Shown here: positions 8,846-18,988 of the stretch, in pieces
How positions within the stretch are numbered: position 1 is the first letter of the stretch
Layout: every line of letters begins with the position of its first letter
NCBI GenBank assembly: GCA_009746045.1
Contig: RPFO01000082.1
Location: 2,697,266 to 2,761,265, forward strand
DNA length: 64,000 nt
Source of the DNA: Mesostigma viride
Taxonomy: Eukaryota; Streptophyta; Mesostigmatophyceae; Mesostigmatales; Mesostigmataceae
Direction of reading: 5' to 3'
Made by a program: the position numbers and the translations under genes
The notes under the pieces: generated by a model
Seen by the model: the letters and a program-made list of their open reading frames with translations, nothing else
Databases searched by the model: none
Told to the model about the DNA's origin: nothing

Positions 8846-11800
8846 TATATATGTGCTCGGTGCCCGGAAGCTCACTGCCAGCGGGTGTACTCCATTCACG
8901 GGCGCGCTCAGCTGACGCGCGCGCCTGTGTTGCTCAACGGCCCCTCAACCGGCCAGCAGTCCCGGCCCCCTCCCCCCCTCCCGCCTCGGCTCCCACCGGC
9001 TCCCAGCCCCCGCCGCCCGACTACTCGGCCAGTTGGCGTTGGCTTGACACGGTTCCCTGGGATGCATGCGCCATCAATTACCCGACGTCTACCCTGACCG
9101 ACCTCCCCCACCGCGCGCGTAGCCTTTTCGCGCAATGTGCAATCGTTTCTCTCCGGCGCATGCACGCCGCTCCGGACGACCCGCTGGGCTTTAAACTGCA
9201 CATGGTGACCCCCCGCCTGCTCCTCACCCCTCTCGGGCGTGGTGTGCGCGGCCTCCAGGGTGCGGTTATTGCCCGTTGCCGACGCTTTCTGCAGGGGGAC
9301 TGGGAGGGGCTGTTTGGCGTGCCGCCCCCGCGCACGGCCCGGCTGTCGGGGGAGGTCAACTTCGAGCGGGTGGCCGCCGACGTCATCCGCCTCGTCCGCG
9401 AGGGGCAGCTCAGCCGGGCCATGACCCGCTTGGAAATGGCCAAGCTGGCCCCCGCCAATGCGGCTACCCTGGCGGCCTTGGAGGCTCTTCACCCTGCGGA
9501 GCCCGGATTCCAGCTGCCCGTGCCGGACCCCCTGCCGGCCCCCCTCCGGCTGGACCGCGACTGCTTCCTGGAGGTGATGCGTGCGGTCCCGCGGGCTTCC
9601 TCTACCGGGCCGTCGGGCTGGCGCTACGAGCACTTGGAGGTCCTGGTGGGGCATGGGGGCGAGGACATTCTCTTTGACACCCTCATTGACCTGGCGGCTG
9701 GTCGCGTTCCTCCCGCTGCGCGCGAGTGGTTAGCGGGCGCTCGCCTCCTCGCTCTGCTCAAGGGTGTCTTGCCCCCCCCGAGGGCAAGGTGCGCCCGATC
9801 GCCTGCGGTGAGGTGCTCCGCAAGCTCGTGGGCAAAGTGATCTGCCGCCAAAAGGCGCCCGAGCTCCGTGCCTTTTTCTGCCCGCCCCTCGCAGCGGGTG
9901 AGACCTCGGTGGCGGCCCAGCTGGGGGTGACGACTCCAGGCGGGGCGGATATCCTCATCCATTCGGTGCAGGCCTACCTCGAGGCCCACCCCACCCACGC
10001 TGTCGTCAAGGTCGACTGCCACAACGCGTTCAACAGTCTGTCCCGCGCCAGCATGTTTGCGGCCGTCATGGAGTCCTTCGAGGACTTGTACGCTTGGACA
10101 GCCGTGTGCTACGGCCAGCCCGGCCAACTGGTTCACATCATGGAGGACGGCACTCGCGGCGGCCTGCTGTCGCGGTCGGGCACCCAGCAAGGGGACCCCC
10201 TGGGACCCCTGTACTTTGCCGCCCCCCTCCAGGGTTGCCTCCAAGCGGTCCATGCTGCCCACCCGGCGGTCGCTATTCAGGCCTACTTGGATGATATCTA
10301 CCTTCTGGGCCCTGTGCCGGACACCACCGCGGCTCTGCTGGCACTGCAGACCGCGGTGGCCGACATCAACCTCCAGTTGACCCTGGCCAAGTGCGCGGTG
10401 TACTCGCCCCAAGGTGATTGCTCCGGCTTTCCGCCCCAGCTCTTGGGCCGGGACGAGCGCCTCCATGGGTTGGATGTCCTCGGCGTTCCGGTTGGCGACC
10501 CCGCGTTTGTCATCGATGCTCTGCGGGCCGCCCTCGAGGCACGCACTGAGGTACTGCCCTTGATTGCGCGCCTTCATGATTCGCAGACCAAGGGTCTGCT
10601 TCTGTGGTTTTGCGCTCACCCTCGCGTCGTTCACTGGCTCCGGGGCGCTCTTCCGGCTCAGGTCCGGCTGGCCGCCGAGGGCCACGACGAACGCATCCAG
10701 TCGGCCTTGGCGCAGCTGGTCCCGGGCCCCGACCTCCCGCCACATGCTATTCGCATTGCCTCCCTGCCTGCACGGATGGGTGGCTGCGGTCTGACTCGTG
10801 CCGCCCGGCTGGCCCCAGCAGCATTTTTGGGCTCCGTCGCTCAGTCGTGGGCGGAAAGCTGCCGGCTCCTGCCCCTTTTGGCAACGGCAGCGCCTGACCT
10901 CCTGGACCCCAGCAGCCCTTTGCCCTTCGTCACCGCCATCCAGGAGGCCTATGCTGAGATCCAGCAGGCCTGTTCTCCCGTCCGTGCCGCTCAGGCGGTA
11001 CAGCGCCACCTCCCTCGCGGCACTCCCTCGGTCGCCTCCGTTCAATCTCCCGCCGCATTCCCTGCTCGCGTCATCGATAAACACCAGAAAACCTACGCGG
11101 GTATTCTGCACACGGCTGATTGGATTGCTCTTTTCGCGGACCTCAACGCCCAGGGACGTGCGTGGCTGTTCTCGCTTTCCTTGCGGAGTGTGGGCTCGGC
11201 GTACCTTCGTGCTCTTCCCATGGCCCCCCCATTCGCCTTGGCTCCCAGCCACTACTCGGTGGCGCTCCGGCACCAGCTATTTGCCCCGCAGCCTCTTGTT
11301 CCGGCCGGGCGGCCTTGTGGTAGCTGTGGGCAGCCGCTGGATCCCACGGGGACTCACTACCTTGCCTGCATGGGGGGCCAACAGAATCAGAATTGGTATT
11401 TGTATTTGCACACTGTCCTCCTGACGGTGGTGCTCGCCATGATTCGGTCGGTTTTCCCCCACGCGAACATCCGGTCCGAGGATGCGGATGGCGCTGCCTT
11501 CTATTCCCCCAACCACCGGCCTGACATCGTGGTGCTGGACTTTGAGGGGGGTGGCCGGCATCTGCTTATTGACGTTTCGGTGGCGCGGCCCTTGGCTCTT
11601 AGCCACGTGGCTGGGGCCTCCCTCACGGCAGGTTACACGGCGGACCGGGCGGAGCGGGCCAAGCTCCTGGCCTACGGCGACGTCGGGCACCATCGTGTGG
11701 TGCCCTTTGTCCTGGAGGAGTTTGGGGCCATGGGGCCCCTGACCTCCGCCTTCTTCAAGGAGTGTTGCCGGCTCCGGGAGGACCGGCTGGACCTGGAGGG

Positions 11801-11951
11801 CCAGCGGGCCCCATGGTCGGCGCGGACCTGGACGTCATATTGGCGTCAGCGCTTGTCGGTGGCGCTGACTCGGGCCATGGCTGACATCATGCTCCGCCGT
11901 ACGCGGGCTGATTTTGCGGTGCAGCAGGGCTATTCAGGTTCCTCCCGTTAG
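8846..11951 (+). pseudogene. reverse transcriptase with C-terminal restriction-like endonuclease
   Basis: Polyprotein of an R2/CRE-like single-ORF type LINE, now in three frames. The N-terminal remnant ICARCPEAHCQ...SIHG resembles the C2H2-type finger of this class. The pre-RT region (GQLSRAMTRLEMAKL ... TGPSGWRYEHLEVL) is in the second frame. A shift in a C run near 9772-9779 leads to the third frame, which carries the RT motifs: KVRPIACGEVLRK, KVDCHNAFNSLSR (motif A), GTQQGDPLGPLYFA (B), AYLDDIYLLG (C, with YLDD in place of the usual YADD) and LGVPVGD (E). The C-terminus has a CCHC knuckle (CGSCGQ...THYLAC) and then RPDIVVLDFEGGGRHLLIDV, the PD...D signature of the RLE. Stop TAG is at 11949-11951. 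Frame breaks in homopolymers may be sequencing errors. Confidence 0.85.
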
Positions 11952-12110
11952 GCGTTTCCATTGGTCTTATCGTAGTATAGAGCTTTGACATGGCTCTGTA
12001 TATAGGTTTATAGCTGGGCGTTTGCTTTGGTTTGAGTGATTTCACTCTGCTGTAAGTAATTATATTTTTAAAATATATGTGCTACATATAATATACTCCC
12101 AACGGAGTTA
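8846..12110 (+). mobile_element. RLE-type non-LTR retrotransposon (5'-truncated)
   Basis: Plus-strand LINE with a zinc-finger remnant, reverse transcriptase and C-terminal restriction-like endonuclease. The 3' UTR is about 160 bases (11952-12110) and ends in the hairpin ACTCC-CAAC-GGAGT at 12095-12108. Its 3' terminal sequence (TTTCACTCTGCTGTAAGTAA, GTGCTACATATA and the hairpin) is shared with the ORF1-only elements. The left edge coincides with the 5' end of the inverted copy B. No ORF1 precedes the RT in this copy, and no clear target-site duplication could be identified by eye. Confidence 0.8.
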
Positions 12111-12111
12111 T

Positions 12112-12505
12112 TCTGATTTGGCACGCCGCAAAGGTGAAAACCATTTGCGTACAGTGCCGGTCCGCGGAAAACGCGGAAAACGCGATCTGCAAATGAATCC
12201 GACCAGACTGTAGTCGAACTGGGGACCTCTCTCACCAACTTTTGCTGACTATAGGACGGACGTCTCTGGATCCTAGGGCATCGCCAACTTACACCTACAG
12301 TCATCCGCACCTACAGTTCTCCTTTCCGGGGAGTGATGCAAGCCTTTCGGATTTGGTACTAGATAAATCATTCGAGATCTGTGTGTAGGAGTACTACACA
12401 CGTGTCTGCACGCGAGACTTGTTCAGTCTCGCAACGTGAGACGGGCTGAACACGGCTGGAACCTTCTTTATTAGAAGGGGGCGTAGCCGGTACTATCGAG
12501 ATCAG
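12112..12505 (-). repeat. tRNA-related SINE-like repeat, copy 1
   Basis: This lies directly after the RT element hairpin. It is the inverse complement of the SINE-like unit seen better at 13302-13714. The T-arm-like region here is damaged (GACTGTAGTCGAACTGG in place of GACCGGAATCGAACTGG). It shares ATTCTGATTTGGCACGCCGC at one end and ACTATCGAGATCAGCCA at the other. Confidence 0.65.
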
Positions 12506-12509
12506 CCAG

Positions 12510-13300
12510 TACTATCGAGCTTAAGGACCAGCTCCTTACCCTCATGGGCCTGGTAGGTGAGGTAGAACTGCGTGGGTGCCACCGCCTTCCCCACTCACGG
12601 AACAAGGCGGCTCCCCCACAAGTCCTTCTCACCTTCCCCTCCCGTGAGGACGTACAAGCAGCGGTTCCTCTCTCGTCGCAAGCGGTTGCACGACCTCAAC
12701 TGGACGCTGGACGACGACCTGACCCCCGCTCAGCAGCAACAGCGACGACGGTGACCTGTGGCCTGAATACCTCCGCCACAAGCAGGACCCCCAGCAGCCC
12801 AAGGTGTACGTACTGGAGGGGCGGGGACCTGATGATCAACTCACAAGATGTGGACGCCCCCAGCGGGCTAGACTAGAATAGCCCTAGCTTGACTTCATTG
12901 GTAGTCACTGTTGCCATGGCAGCCATGCTTAGAATGTTTGCATGCCTAGCTGTGCCACCATACCTAGTCACGTGCACCGCTCACGCACGGTACACAACCA
13001 GCCATAGCCTTAATTAGCTTAGTCTTTGTACAGCCATGCTACGTCATGGCTTCGATCAGATTACTACTTGCCCACGCTCCTTGCTATGATGTGCTCACAT
13101 GGGTCTTATTGCACCCACAGTACGTTTGCCGGATCGGTAGCATGTCTTTTTTAGCTAGCGCGCCCGAATGCAGCTGTGGCATGCCTTTGGCATGAAGGAG
13201 ACTGGGGGTCTCTGCCCGTTCTCCTGTTGTGCACACACAGGGATTAAAAGCACTTCGGTGCTCCGAGACTCCCCAACGGGAGCACGAGTTTAATTAATTA
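12510..13300 (+). mobile_element. diverged half element, copy C (5'-truncated)
   Basis: Plus-strand element of a second subfamily. An ORF1 C-terminal remnant (12541-12870) is followed by a 3' UTR of about 400 bases. The 3' end is CGGTGCTCCGAGACTCCCC, then AACGGGAGCACGAG and a (TTAA)n tail. The terminal hairpin at 13269-13282 has stem CTCCC/GGGAG with loop CAAC. This is the sense version of the hairpins at 1471 and 2002. Confidence 0.65.
12544..12875 (+). pseudogene. ORF1 C-terminal remnant, copy C
   Basis: Fragment of the ORF1 RNA-binding protein, about 110 codons, with frame shifts. MGLVGEVELRGCHRLPHSRN corresponds to MGLTGEIELAAHRLPRARGK of the other copies. A second frame carries SRRKRLHDLNWTLDDDLTPA, and a third resembles LWPEYLRHKQDPQQPKVYV. 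The similarity is clear but much lower than among copies A, B and D, so it is an older or separate lineage. No function is expected. Confidence 0.6.
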
Positions 13301-13301
13301 A

Positions 13302-13714
13302 TCGAGATCAGCCAAGCGTATATTCTGATTTGGCACGCCGCAAAGGTGAAAACCATTTGCGTTCAGTGCCGGTCCGCGGAAAATGCGGAAAACGCGATCT
13401 GCAAACGAATCCGACCGGAATCGAACTGGGGACCTCTCGCACCAACTTTCGCTGACTATAGGACGGACGTCTCGATCCGGATCCTAGGGCATCGCCAACT
13501 TACAACTACAGTCATCCGCAAATTAAAGTTCTCCTTTCCGGGGAGTGATGCAAGCCTTTCGGATCTGGTACTAGATAAATCATTCGAGATCTGTGTGTGT
13601 AGGAGTACTACACACGTGTCTGCACGCGAGACTTGTTTGAACAGTCTCGCAACGTGAGACGGGCTGAACACGGCTGGAACCTTCTTTATTAGAAGGGGGC
13701 GTAGCCGGTACTAT
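13302..13714 (-). repeat. tRNA-related SINE-like repeat, copy 2
   Basis: Unit of about 413 bases. On the minus strand, 13467 to 13410 reads as a shortened tRNA of 58 nt. Its acceptor-like 5' strand TCCGTCC and 3' strand GGTCGGA pair with one mismatch. A box A-like TAGTCAGCGAAAG lies at 13459-13447 and a box B AGTTCGATTCC at 13427-13417. The anticodon arm is missing, so it is not a working tRNA. It looks like a Pol III-type SINE head followed by an unrelated body. A second partial unit begins at 13715. Confidence 0.65.
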
Positions 13715-13795
13715 CGAGATCAGCCAAGCGTATATTCTGATTTGGCACGCCGCAAAGGTGAAAACCATTTGCGTTCAGTGCCGGTCCGCGGAAAA
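13715..13795 (-). repeat. partial tandem SINE-like unit
   Basis: The first 80 bases of the same unit repeat here head to tail (ATCGAGATCAGCCAAGCG, then ATTCTGATTTGGCACGCCGC). They stop at GGTCCGCGGAAAACGGAGTT, where a retroelement hairpin remnant (GGAGTTATGTTTCTAATTCATG) takes over. This gives a tandem arrangement with period about 413 bases. Confidence 0.65.
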
Positions 13796-14264
13796 CGGAG
13801 TTATGTTTCTAATTCATGAATTTACTAATGATAATGATATTAATAATATCCCGAAATGCTAGACCGGCATGCGACAAAAGGAAACTGCGCCCATGTCAAA
13901 GAGGAAGGACCGTAAAGAAAAGACCTATACATGATTTAGTTATTAAAATTACACATAATGGATCGATAAGCTTACAGTGCGGTTTCCATTGAGGGTGTTT
14001 CCTCTTCAAATGCATGCGGGCGGGAGCTCCTTATCACTCTGACTTTTTGGCAATGCAACATAATGCAACCTATCATGGCTCTGCACTCAGCGCATCACAC
14101 ATGATCCGCCATGCTTCCGGCCACTTAGAAGGTAATAAGCAGGTGGCGTGGTCTGCGGCTCTGCACAGTCGGAGCTCAACGACACACTCAACCCTGTGGC
14201 ATTGCCTGCACAGTGCAGCCAACACTTGAAACCCTAACGGGCGACACTTTTGACGCCTTGCCGA
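13796..14264. other. 3' flank of the MINDY-4-like gene
   Basis: About 470 bases with AT-rich sequence at 13800-13960 and no coding features that I can defend. It should contain the 3' UTR and polyadenylation region of the minus-strand gene ending at 14265. Confidence 0.4.
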
Positions 14265-17200
14265 TCACAAGATCGGGTCGGTGCCGTTCCAGTCGATGGT
14301 GACCTGAGGCCACTTGGTGCGGATCACATTCTCCAACGGTGGCGTCATGTCGGAATCCCCCGTGACGTCGCCCTTATCTGTTCCAACGAAATAAGCAGCG
14401 CATGGGAATGGGCGTCAGCAAGGAATGCAAGCACGATATGATCTCCTCGCCCTGGTCCATGCACCCCAACATCCATTGGCGAAAGCTGGTCGCTTCACAT
14501 ACGTGAGCACCGTTGCATGTGATCTGCTAGTGCGAAGGATGTCCATTTCGTGATTACTACAGGCAAGGAAGCCTTCTAGCGTTTCATACCCAGGGGAAGG
14601 GGAAATTGAAGCAGCAGGGGGCAGGAACCATATTCCTTGCCACGGGGGGTGGACTGTCGTGCTGCAGCGCCAGTGCATGGGCTCAGTAAATCCCAGATGC
14701 TCACGCAGTGCGATTGTGACCGTTGTAGGTGACCGCTGAGTGAATAGCCACCTCGCTTGTGATACGGCAGGTGCCTGTCCATACAACACTGTTGCTCCAT
14801 GGCAAAATGACAACCATTGCCGCGACAAGAACGAGCGCCCGCTGGGACCCCCCTGTCGCAGTTCTGCCATGGCACCTGAGCCCTGAGAGGACCAGTGGGC
14901 TTCTAGCTAGGGGACCATTGGACTCTTAGCACCATCAGCTATGTAGGCTTGCCCATCCGCGACTCTTTATGGTAATCCTGCATGGTCCACACCGCATGCG
15001 TAACAGCATGCGTACCGATGGTGAGCCGGATCAAGTCCTCCTGCCTCGACAGACCGTCATAGTAGAACAGGTCAAAGGGGCACCTCCCCTTGATAGCGTT
15101 GGCATCGGTGGTGAAGAGCACGCTGAAGTGGCTCTCGGAGCACACCACCCAGATCGGGTGCATCGGCTCCTTGAGGTAGTGGCCCACCTGCGGGCGCGCG
15201 GTGCCAGGAGAGCAAAGGTGAGAAGGGGAGCGGGTTGTCCATTCAGGACAGGGCATGCGCCGCATGAACAAATAGGACAAGATGGGGGCGTAAGGCACAC
15301 ATGTTTCCAAGACTCAACGCCAACCTTGGACGCACGTATGGACCTCTCAGCGATTAAGATTCAAGTATGAAGTAACTTAACCCTAAACATACTCCAAGCA
15401 ACTTTGCCCTCAACGTACTCAAAGTAACTTTGCCCCACATAATTTTTTTCCCGCTACGTAGACAATAAAGCTCCCTGGCCATCAATGTGCCTCAACATAC
15501 TTGAAGTGTCGTTTCCCTGCACGCACAAGAAATACATCAATGGCCATTACGTACCTCGACGTACTTGAAGTGCTCGAAGAGGGTCAGCAGCCCCACCTCG
15601 GCACGCTCGTACACGCCGCGCATGACCAGGTCGTCCACCTTGAGCTCGCGGTCAAACACGTTGCTGTGCGCATGGCCCAGGTTCACCAAGTTCACCAGAT
15701 CCTGCGCGCACGGCACCAGCATGGGTATAGGCGTTTGGCTCGTTGGTGTCAGGGTGGGTTGGGATGGGTCAGGATGGGTCAAGATGGGTCAGGATGGGTC
15801 AAGATGGGTCAGGATGGGTCAGGATGGGTCAAGGTGGGTCAGGATGGGTCAGGATGGGTCAAGGTGGGTCAAGATGGGTCAAGATGGGTCGGGATGGGTC
15901 AGGATGGGTCAAGATGGGTCAAGAGGGTCGGGATGGGTCAGGATGGATCAACATGGGTCAAGATGGGTCAAGATGGGTCGGGATGGGTCAGGATGGGTCA
16001 GGATGAGTCAGGATGAGTCAGGATGGGTCAGGATGGGTCAGGATGAGTCAGGATGGGTCGATATGGGTCAGGAGAGGTCACTGGTGGTCAGGCTGGGGTG
16101 GTAAACAGCCCCTCAGGAGAGAGACGCAACGCAACGCTTTGTGCGATGTCAGATGTGATTGATGAAGACGTCCTGTTGGGTGAGCATAGAGCAACCTCTT
16201 AAGGTGAGGGTCCGGGCGCGAATTTTTTGGCGCCGAAAAAATTCGCGGTACCCGTCCGTACCGTGAAAAAGTGGTGCACGGTGCGCGCACCCCTAGCGGA
16301 GCTGGCCATGGCGACGGCTTTCAGGCAAAACTAGACAAATATAAAAAGCGGAATGCAGAGAAATTGCGAGAATCTTGAAGGCGATGAGTTTATGATGTTA
16401 CTTCATCGCTAAGTTTGTGCGCTTTGCAATGTCGATAGTTTTATTGATGACCATCGCCACGGGGGTCCAATCTGATGTTTTCGTCGAGAGGAATAAATTA
16501 GAATGCACGCTGGCGGCGGTGATTGTCAGGTTTTATGGGCGTTACTTAGCGTCAAGGATGCGTTTGCATTGTCAATAGAGAATCCTAAAGAAATTCGCCG
16601 GGGTTTTGCAAGATTTCCGTCATTTTCGGTAAGACACTGTCCAGGCTCGCCGGATGCGCGTCTCATCCTTCCATGGAAGGTTGGTCTTTCTTGCGCCACT
16701 GGGCATATGACACTGCCGGTAATGGTACGATCCCGTGCTTAGCGTCCCCCTATGAATGTTTCGCTTCTTTAAATGGTTGTCAACGCAAGTTTTCGCCTTC
16801 TATCCGCGCAGTTAGCGCCAGGTAGCATGCCATTCCGTGATGCGCATCGCCAGATTCCTGGCAGCTTTCAGTGATTTTATCTAGGTTGCATCGCTGGGAC
16901 GTGTCAAATCATGAGCCGTGGCATGTTGGCAAGTTGTAAGGGATTTGTCGAGTGGTTTCCTGGAAGGAGTTTGGTAAAAACACTCAGTTTTGTATGAATA
17001 TTGACGCAGCCTTTCTTAGCAGTGGTTTCAGTGTGCTTAGAGGCTCACAAGGTTGAGGTTGTTTCTTAGCAAACAATCGCGCTGAAAAGAAAAGCTATAG
17101 TGGGCGTTCTGAGGGGCATATTGCATGGGTGGAACTGCATGTAGGTAGGGGATACCGTTGTTTTCTTGGCCTCTCTCCCACTGAATTATGAGACAGCCCT

Positions 17201-18954
17201 GTCATATGCTAGCAAGGCAAAGTAACCATGGTAAGAAGCCCTGGCACGCAGCATTTATGATTAGTATGCTTTCTCTGTGGACTGTCTGTTGTTCCCCTTG
17301 GTTGGGCAATCAGTGGATATGGCTTTCTAGGGTCTATTTGCATTGGACACCTTGGTTTTGGTATGATGATCACAGCATACGCCTAGAATTTGCTTCAGAA
17401 GTGCTGGCTAGACATGTAGAGCTACCTGCCTTGTTGCTGTGCACACACCCATGAGGTTGCCCGTGCCAAGGTAAGGCAAGGGCACATGAGGTGCCCAGCC
17501 ACCTCCTTGTACGTTGTGCTCGAATTGGGCATGGTCTGGGGCCATTTGGATGGCATAGAAAGTGTTAGTGTGCCTTAATACTCACTATTGCCTTCCTTAG
17601 CGGCTGCACAGGTGGCCAACTGCCAAACGCTATAACTTCCACGTTTGTAGTCAGAATAAGCTCAAACTTTGTGGGATTGTGTATGCCCATGTCTAGTATT
17701 TGTGTATATCTCCCCAGGGTCAAATTGTGTGTCTATGATTTGTTTTATTTTTTTCAGCCCCCAAAAGTACCTCTTTTGGGGGAAAATTAATAACTGATGA
17801 AATACTCACCATTTTGGGGTGCCAATTAGGTGGAAAATTTGCAAACTGGGGCAACTAAATGGGAATATATTGAAACATGCAAAAAGATACCCCCATTGTC
17901 CTAGGCAGAATGTGCTATAAATAGCGTCTTTTGCTATTTTTAGCACAATACGAGCGTGTAACTGTGCATACCACCCTCAACAAGTGGTGGGACGGACCCC
18001 CAGACATCCTATTTACATGCCAAAATCATCTCTTGGGTCCCCCCCAGGTCAACAGTACATGTTATTCCATGGTATGGTTTCAGGGGGGCTGGCACCATAC
18101 CCTCACCTTAAGGGGCGTTCCTTGAACTGACTATACCAACTGACAAGGGCCCTCAGACCTGCAGGATGGGGAAGGATGATACGGGCTGGCAACCAATGAG
18201 TGCCAAAGCTGTGCCTAAACGACGACGCCGTACCTGTGTCCAACAGCCATGCACAACCACGTGCCTGCGTGCTATCATCATACCTGTTTGCAGTAGCCAT
18301 GCACACCCACGTGCCGGTGTGCTACCGCCCTACCTGCGTGCAGTATCCGTGAGCGCCCATGAGCGCGTTGTTGGGGTCATCCATGTCCTCTACCACCGTG
18401 CTGATGCCACGCGTGAGGATGAGGGACGTGAGCAGCAGGAGGATGCCGTGCCCCTGCGGGTCCATGAACTGGTGACAGGTGGTGTGGGGGCGCGTGACAT
18501 GCGCACGTCAGGACATGCATAAGCCAGGCAAGGCACGAGCAGACGATATATCAAGAGGCACGCAAGGGACGTTCCAACCACGGCAGAGATTGTAGAGGTT
18601 GAAATTTCACTGGAGATACGAAAAAAAGAAAATATTTATCCCGTGGAAGGGAACAGCGTGCAGGGGCGGGCATGGTTTGCCAGAAGGCATTCTTGGAAAC
18701 CATGTACGTCCTACTGCTGTTGGGTACACCGGAGATATGATTGCGTGCTTTTACCGTCTGCAACTGATTTGGGGACCCTCTGCGATGCATACTACACACG
18801 CGGTAGTGCCTTGGGAAGATAATTATCTATTTACCTCCACTTGGTCGGGCATCGCTTGGCTGCGGGGACCAGAAGTGCACGAGGATGCCTCCAACTTTGA
18901 ATGCATGGCGAAGGTGTTTTCCTTCTCTTCCCCTAAAGTCGTCTCACCCCTAAC

Positions 18955-18988
<34 letters not shown>

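Noticed and set aside
9624-11273. 549-residue minus-strand ORF opposite the reverse transcriptase
   Set aside because: It is a GC-rich shadow of the RT frame. Its sequence has no domain features, whereas the plus strand shows ordered RT and endonuclease motifs.
13410-13467. Functional tRNA gene on the minus strand
   Set aside because: Only 58 nt long, with no anticodon arm and one acceptor mismatch; it fits a tRNA-derived repeat better.
16503-16742. 79-residue plus-strand ORF in a MINDY-4-like intron
   Set aside because: No recognisable motif, no splice context and ordinary length for a chance ORF.
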